From NCBI GenBank assembly GCA_036873135.1, contig JAPTYO010000007.1:5996763-6060762 (forward strand): 64,000 nt of DNA, in the 5' to 3' direction. The position numbers and the translations under genes are program-made. Under the pieces are notes generated by a model. It searched no databases, was not told where the DNA came from, and saw nothing but the letters and a program-made list of their open reading frames with translations. The stretch is from Clarkia xantiana subsp. parviflora. Taxonomy: Eukaryota > Streptophyta > Magnoliopsida > Myrtales > Onagraceae. Below, in pieces: positions 58,859 through 64,000 of the stretch. Position 1 is the stretch's first letter, and every line of letters starts with the position of its first letter.

Positions 58859-59159
58859 GACAAGACTGCCTAGTTATTTTGGTGAAATTTATGTATATGG
58901 TTGTGATTTAGCAAGCCTTATGTATAAAACTAGTGATAAGTTGAGGGGCTAACAATTTATATATTAATTAAAAAAATAATGTTGCAACTGCCCAAACATA
59001 CATAAAATAAAGCTTTTTTTTTTTTTTCCTCATATCAGCATTCCCCTTCCACCCGAAAGGTCGAACAAAATAAATTTAGAATCAAAATAGCAAACAGATT
59101 TTATGCGAAGCAATGACTTCACATATTAAATCATATGTAAGTCAACATTCTTTAAACAA
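58859..59159. other. Intergenic, 3' flank of the KAB1-like gene
   Basis: 3' UTR and AT-rich sequence with a poly-T run (59014-59027). Nothing else seen. Confidence 0.6.
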
Positions 59160-59620
59160 ACAACTATTGTTGCCGCATTTCTCATTGCGAAAACATTTAA
59201 TATCTCTTATTAGATGAAACTCAAGTTTAAGTTTGTAAACCATGAATTTGTTTCATTGTTTCATATCTTCCCTTCATCAGGTATACATAGCAATATTCCG
59301 TACGATTATCTACGAAAGTAATAGAATACTTATTTACAACCTCGTGTTTGGACATACTTAAAGTCACAAACATTGCTATGTATTAGACCAAGAAGTTCGG
59401 TAATCCTTCGACCGAATAAGTTTTGCTTCAACGCGAACTTCAAATTAAAGTTCTTGATCTATTTTGAAATTAGGAATATGAACCATATTAGATAACATCT
59501 GCAAGGTATCGTAATTAACATGTTCTAAATTATTGTGCCACAAATTCAGCACAAGAATAAACATTCTTATTTCATCTTCACTTTAGGCACAACGGCCAAT
59601 ACAAAACATTTTTTTATTCA
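59160..59620 (-). pseudogene. Decayed Copia retrotransposon pol fragment (pre-integrase and integrase)
   Basis: On the - strand, 59519-59550 reads NLWHNNLEHVN, the GAG-pre-integrase signature (LWHxRLxHxN). It is followed by ITELLGLIHSNVC and, after a frameshift near 59333, ITFVDNRTEYCYVYLMK, matching the Copia integrase core (TF.DD.SRY..VY.MK). In-frame stops and the frameshift show it is dead. The second catalytic aspartate is N in the DN pair. No LTRs are seen nearby. Confidence 0.7.
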
Positions 59621-60544
59621 TGTCTACTTTAGGCACTACGGCCAAAAACTTAAAATAACTTCATTTCATCTCAATTGAAGTTGTCGTCTATCTGTATTTA
59701 ATGTACAGCTCTTTAGACGAATTCGCGTGCTCCCAACATGGACACTTCCTCTTCATTATTTATTTATTTATTTTCCAGATTTTATCAAAAAGAATTCCAT
59801 CTTTTGACATCAATTTCTGAAGTAAGTTTCAGCGACTTTCTCGGCATCATAGACAGCGACCTAGACGAGTATCCAATCCCAATAATCAATGCGCCGACAT
59901 CTGCGATAGTATAACTTGCAAAATGATAGCATTTATAGATCACATCAAGAAGATTGTGGTCTTTCCCAATTTTAGATTTGACCGCCAAGTGTTATAGCGT
60001 TCAAACATTGGACCTATGACCAACCCTTGGGATTTTTTAGAAGTCCGAGTATCTCGTACCCGACCCCTCAATAGTAATCCGAGACATCAAATTCGGATTA
60101 CTAAAATTCAAAAAACGATTTGACTTACTGATTTCAGTAACTAAGTTTCATCACTTCAGCTAAAAAAAATCAAATAACTTGGACACAGTTAATTTTAGTT
60201 TTAACAAAACCAGACCCACACGGGCTAACTCCAGTGTACAAACTTTACTTCATACATACGTGCCAATGTTGTGCAATCGATACATTGATTCACACTTACA
60301 CACATGTCAAATGTAATTAATAATCAGTGTTTAGACATGGATATAAAATTTCCATAAACAATTGTCATACACACTAAATCGGCTTTAACCGATTTCTTAA
60401 TCTCATTTTCAACAATGGATTCAACGACCCCTTAAGCCTCAACGACTAAAGTGGATCTAGTGATCAAAGTCACCTTAGCGAATATATCAATTTCGGATGT
60501 CTTAACAGGTTCAACAACCTTGACCATCTCGATCGGTCATATCA
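59621..60544. other. Intergenic, probable further retrotransposon debris
   Basis: Sequence at 60410-60550, which continues after the hAT insertion at 61165-61300, has a weak codon-like texture on the - strand (Val/Lys/Glu/Ser-rich, interrupted by stops). It may be part of the same dead element. No domain recognised. Confidence 0.35.
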
Positions 60545-60552
60545 GTCTCAAC

Positions 60553-60680
60553 TAGGGATGGCAACGGGTAACGGGGCCCCGCCGACCCGCGGGGCCCCAA
60601 CCCGGTTTAGACTCGCTGACCCGCGGGTCACGGGGCGGGTCCGGGTCTAGGGCCGCGGGGCCCCGTTGACCCGCCCCGAA

Positions 60681-60712
<32 letters not shown>

Positions 60713-60966
60713 GTTAATATAATGTAACATTTACTAAACAATATGATTAGTATAATACCTATATAAATAACATGGACTAAATTATAAATAGATGTATATT
60801 TAGATTATTAGGATTAGTTAATTTGGATTTGGTGTTTGGATTTGAATTTGTATTTTGTGATGAATTTGATGTGTTTGTTGTTTGTATTTGATTGATGTTA
60901 GATTTATGTTTTGAATTTATATACAATGTAATATTTTGGCAAAAAAATTGTAATATTGATAAATGA

Positions 60967-61008
<42 letters not shown>

Positions 61009-61156
61009 CACGGCGGGGTGGGGCAGGTCGGGGCCCCGCGGGTCGACCGCGGGATTTGCCCCGCCCCGGGAGGAACAATTTCCCGAGTTCGGGTCAGCCA
61101 GGCCGTCCCGCGGGGCAGGTCCGGGGCTGCGGAAACCCGCCCCGTTGCCATCCCTA
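60553..61156. mobile_element. Non-autonomous hAT element with perfect 8 bp target duplication
   Basis: Starts TAGGGATGGCAACGGG and ends CCCGTTGCCATCCCTA, perfect 16 bp TIRs. GTCTCAAC flanks both sides exactly (60545-60552 and 61157-61164). Inside the ends are about 90-130 bp of very GC-rich subterminal repeats (GGGGCCCCG, GACCCGCGGG, CGGGTC). The centre is AT-rich with two TA microsatellites (60690-60711 and 60970-61005). The 604 bp element has no transposase; the 60-128 codon frames inside are chance. Confidence 0.95.
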
Positions 61157-61164
61157 GTCTCAAC

Positions 61165-61714
61165 GACTTAGGGACTTCAACTGTCCTAACAGCCTTAACG
61201 ACTTTGACGACTATACTAGTCTCGTTGGCCTAAATGGCCTTTGCGATTTTTCCGGTCGCATATGCTCTCTTCTCGAGCATGTTCACATTCTCAACGTCGT
61301 TAAACACTATTTGTGAACTTAGAGAATAAATAAATATCTTCTCCAAAAAATTGAATCTCAAAATCAATTATTAAGCACCCTCTACCAATTGCCTTAAGAT
61401 TGTTTGAAATATTGAGGGTAAATATGCAAATTTACAAAGTTCAATGACCAAAATACAATATTCTAAAATTCAATTAATAAAATGCAATTAGTCAAATTTC
61501 GGTTACTTACAAATAATTACTCAAATTATCATGCAAGAAATATCTAATCCGAAATCATACGTAAAATCAACACAAAAACGAATACGTATTTTTATAAGGG
61601 GCGATCTTCTCCCAGGATTCAACATTGTCATCGAATCGTGTTATGCACACAACACACTCGACCGAACTGAACTCAATATATACCTGAACTTAATAACAAA
61701 TTCGAGGTACTTAC
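61165..61714. other. Intergenic
   Basis: Continuation of the sequence interrupted by the hAT element, then AT-rich spacer. No gene. Confidence 0.5.
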
Positions 61715-61996
61715 CAATTGAGCGGAACTAGGTTCGAGGAAGATGGCGAATATGTAGGCGAAGCCAGTAAACAAGACAGACAAGTACAATGTAGTTGTCA
61801 ATGAAGGAGGATCTCAGGTTGCTGAAGAAGAAGAACATGGAAAGGTAAACAAGTGGCTTGACAATGGTGTTGAAATGGTCGACACTATCTTTTGACAGGA
61901 AGTAGGCGAGTGTGCTTATCCCTGATGAACTTTCCCTACAGAACTGTAATCTGTCCAACGTAAATGATCGTAGCGCCGATATCTTGCATAGAAGTG
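61715..61996 (-). pseudogene. Isolated exon of an ABCG (half-size, ABCG24/28-type) transporter with a frameshift
   Basis: On the - strand an acceptor (GGATGCAG) at 61997 opens an exon: [57 protein letters not shown] and [11 protein letters not shown]. This is the start of the membrane domain as found in plant ABCG24/ABCG28-like transporters. After LVCLVY the frame shifts; the expected [17 protein letters not shown] continues in another frame up to a good donor (TTG|GTAAGT). The junction suggests a small deletion. No neighbouring exons, ATP-binding cassette or start are found, so this is a gene fragment. Confidence 0.75.
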
Positions 61997-62572
61997 CTGC
62001 ATCCATATATATCAAAACAACACAACACTTATGGAGTAAGGATTTAATTAAGAGACTGATCGTAAAAGGTCCGTGTAATAAGTGCATTCATCTGTGCTAT
62101 CATGCGTGCATTAAATTTACTAAATAATAAGTTTATCATGTCGTGTTTTACAATCATAAACACTATACATAATTTTAATGTCGTGATATCGTGTGGCGTT
62201 AATTTAGTTATTCAGTTGTATATCTCTATACGAGATCTTTAAACAATAATAAAAATAATGAGTTTTATATAGAAAAAAATAATAATAATATGTGAGTATT
62301 AATAATAAATATGTAATCGTAGTTGACAAGTTTTAAAAATTAAACAATTAATTAGAGTTTTGAAAGCTATTAACTAAGATATGTTCAAACAAATTAATAC
62401 TCTAAAACACAATTTTATCGTATTATGTTGCAATACACCTAAACATAAACACGACATACGAAAAAGTTAATGTTTTTTTTTTTTTAACAATAAAAAGGAA
62501 TGAACTTATGCGGTTACGTATTTTTCGAGTTCTCCTACTCACACGATGTGAATTTTCTCCTATCGCTTTATT

Positions 62573-62621
<49 letters not shown>

Positions 62622-64000
62622 ATTGAGTTACCTATAGACATCACTAATCTAGATTTTTGCCATGTCACCGACAAACATTTTAATTGGTTGGTAATTGTTT
62701 TGTAACTTCTTGATATGTTACACATACTTATTTCTTATTCAATTCTTTAATCTTACATTTTTTTCTACATGTATATTAGTTAATCTTGATTAGTATACTA
62801 ATTCACATTCACATTCTTCATGTTCATATTCTATTAGTTTTTTACTTTTGTGAGCTTTAATCTATCTAAGAAAAATAATTTGTGCAACATGTAGTTAAAA
62901 TAATGTTAACAACTATGACATCATTTGCAAATAATGTAAAATTTTAACTTAACAAAATATTTATTCTACCAATTTATAAGAATAAAATATCGCATTGCCT
63001 CCTTAAATTTAAATATTTTTATAAAAAAATAAATTCATGCATGTTTACTTTCATCAAAACCTTTTTTTTTAACCTATTTTTTCACCTCTTTCATTATTTT
63101 TCTAAAACTAACTCTAATATAACCAGTGTTAAAATTATCAAAAGTAAGTTTATGCTTTTATAATTCTCAAATACACTCTAATTTTTCTTTTTTCTAATAG
63201 TTGAATTACAACAACATCAATTGGCAATATATCATATGTTCAAACTTATGGTACTGCATATTGTAATACAAAAAAATAATAATGAATTATTACCACTTCT
63301 TACGCAAAGTGCGAGTAAGATATCATAGTAATATAATAAAAGCAATGGAATATTTGAAAATTGAAAGCAAATGTGTTTTTGATAAAATCTATCGATTCAT
63401 ATCCTCCATCTGTTACCAATCTATATTAATTATTTAAGCTCTCTGTCCATGAATTTTCATCTCCGTCATCTTCTATATATGTCTTCTACTCTTCCTCTTG
63501 GTTTTGTTCATTTCTCTGTTAATATGATTTGTAATATAGCATTCGGTGACATCGATCTAAAAAATCAACACAATGGCAAATGAAAATTATTTCTTCGAGC
63601 ATAATACTAGGACTAAGATCCCGTCAATAGGAATGTCAATCACCCTCATTTCCGACAACATCGTGGTCATCGTTAAGGAATTTTTTTTACAGGGTACTCG
63701 AAAGAAGACAATTTTATTTTAAATTAATTTATGCTGATTAAACTACAGATTGGCTACGCTAACTTGATTGTGCTCGATAGTATGACAATGAAAAAGAGGT
63801 ATATTTTTGTTTAGATAGATTTTTTATTTATTTTTTTCCTGAATATTTTTGTGCATTGCATTTTTCACTTGATAAATAAAACGTAAATAATCTAAAAAAA
63901 TATCGGTGGAAAAGCAACCAAATTAACTCATAAGTGTTTATAATTTATCATCTACATAATTAATACATAACATAAACGTAAACAATATTTATAGAAATAT
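61997..64000. other. Intergenic, very AT-rich
   Basis: No gene recognised up to the window end. A (TA)n run occupies 62575-62616. The short frames here (62423-62725 on -, 62508-62705 on +) span that microsatellite and are not credible. Confidence 0.55.
62575..62616. repeat. (TA)n microsatellite
   Basis: About 20 TA units. Confidence 0.95.

Noticed and set aside
60777..61233. Several frames of 64-128 codons, some beginning with Ile-Tyr repeats
   Set aside because: They are translations of the TA microsatellite and GC-rich TIR blocks of the hAT element.

Overview
The window is nuclear DNA from a flowering plant, most likely a eudicot. The genes are GT-AG spliced, with introns of roughly 75 to 835 bp. 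The protein families are plant ones: a BT-type BTB-TAZ scaffold, D-type cyclin, DYW-class PPR protein, SOSEKI and a peroxisomal acyl-CoA oxidase with PTS2. Intergenic DNA is very AT-rich and full of small non-autonomous transposons. I cannot name a species. All exon coordinates come from reading splice sites and checking that the reading frame closes.

Layout. 1-2530: the last exon of an unidentified gene (+), then a BT4-like gene (-). 2531-14600: about 12 kb without genes, holding two related Helitrons, two copies of a tRNA-derived SINE, GGTTC- and GTGTC-rich hAT-like elements, a direct duplication and a long-TIR element. 14612-23270: CYCD5-like cyclin, VDAC porin and RPL26, all +. 24056-25460: a long inverted-repeat element carrying an array of short palindromes. 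26485-32546: AGT2 aminotransferase and an intronless DYW PPR gene, both +. 33895-36224: a hAT-type and a Mutator-type element, each with a perfect target-site duplication. 36452-46973: SOSEKI (+) and ACX2 (-) converging on each other, then tRNA-Ala(UGC) (+) and a SDH2-3-like succinate dehydrogenase subunit (-). 48488-49834: an intronless gene (-) for a four-helix membrane protein I do not recognise. 52612-56802: a complete, very young LTR retrotransposon with only a gag-protease ORF. 57389-58858: an aldo-keto reductase of the potassium-channel beta (KAB1) family with an altered active site. 59160-62000: decayed Copia and ABCG-transporter fragments with a hAT element inserted nearby. The last 2 kb show no gene.

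The genes do not form one pathway; these are ordinary dispersed plant genes. Three serve organelles: VDAC (mitochondrial outer membrane), SDH2 (complex II) and AGT2 (mitochondrial aminotransferase). ACX2 is peroxisomal. From memory, BT4, VDAC2, RPL26B, ACX2 and SDH2-3 all lie near the end of Arabidopsis chromosome 5, so conserved synteny is likely.

I found no convincing new multi-gene system. The items most worth a second look are the orphan membrane protein, the KAB1-like protein whose catalytic tyrosine is phenylalanine, the gag-protease-only retrotransposon with LTRs identical by eye, and the palindrome array inside an inverted-repeat element.
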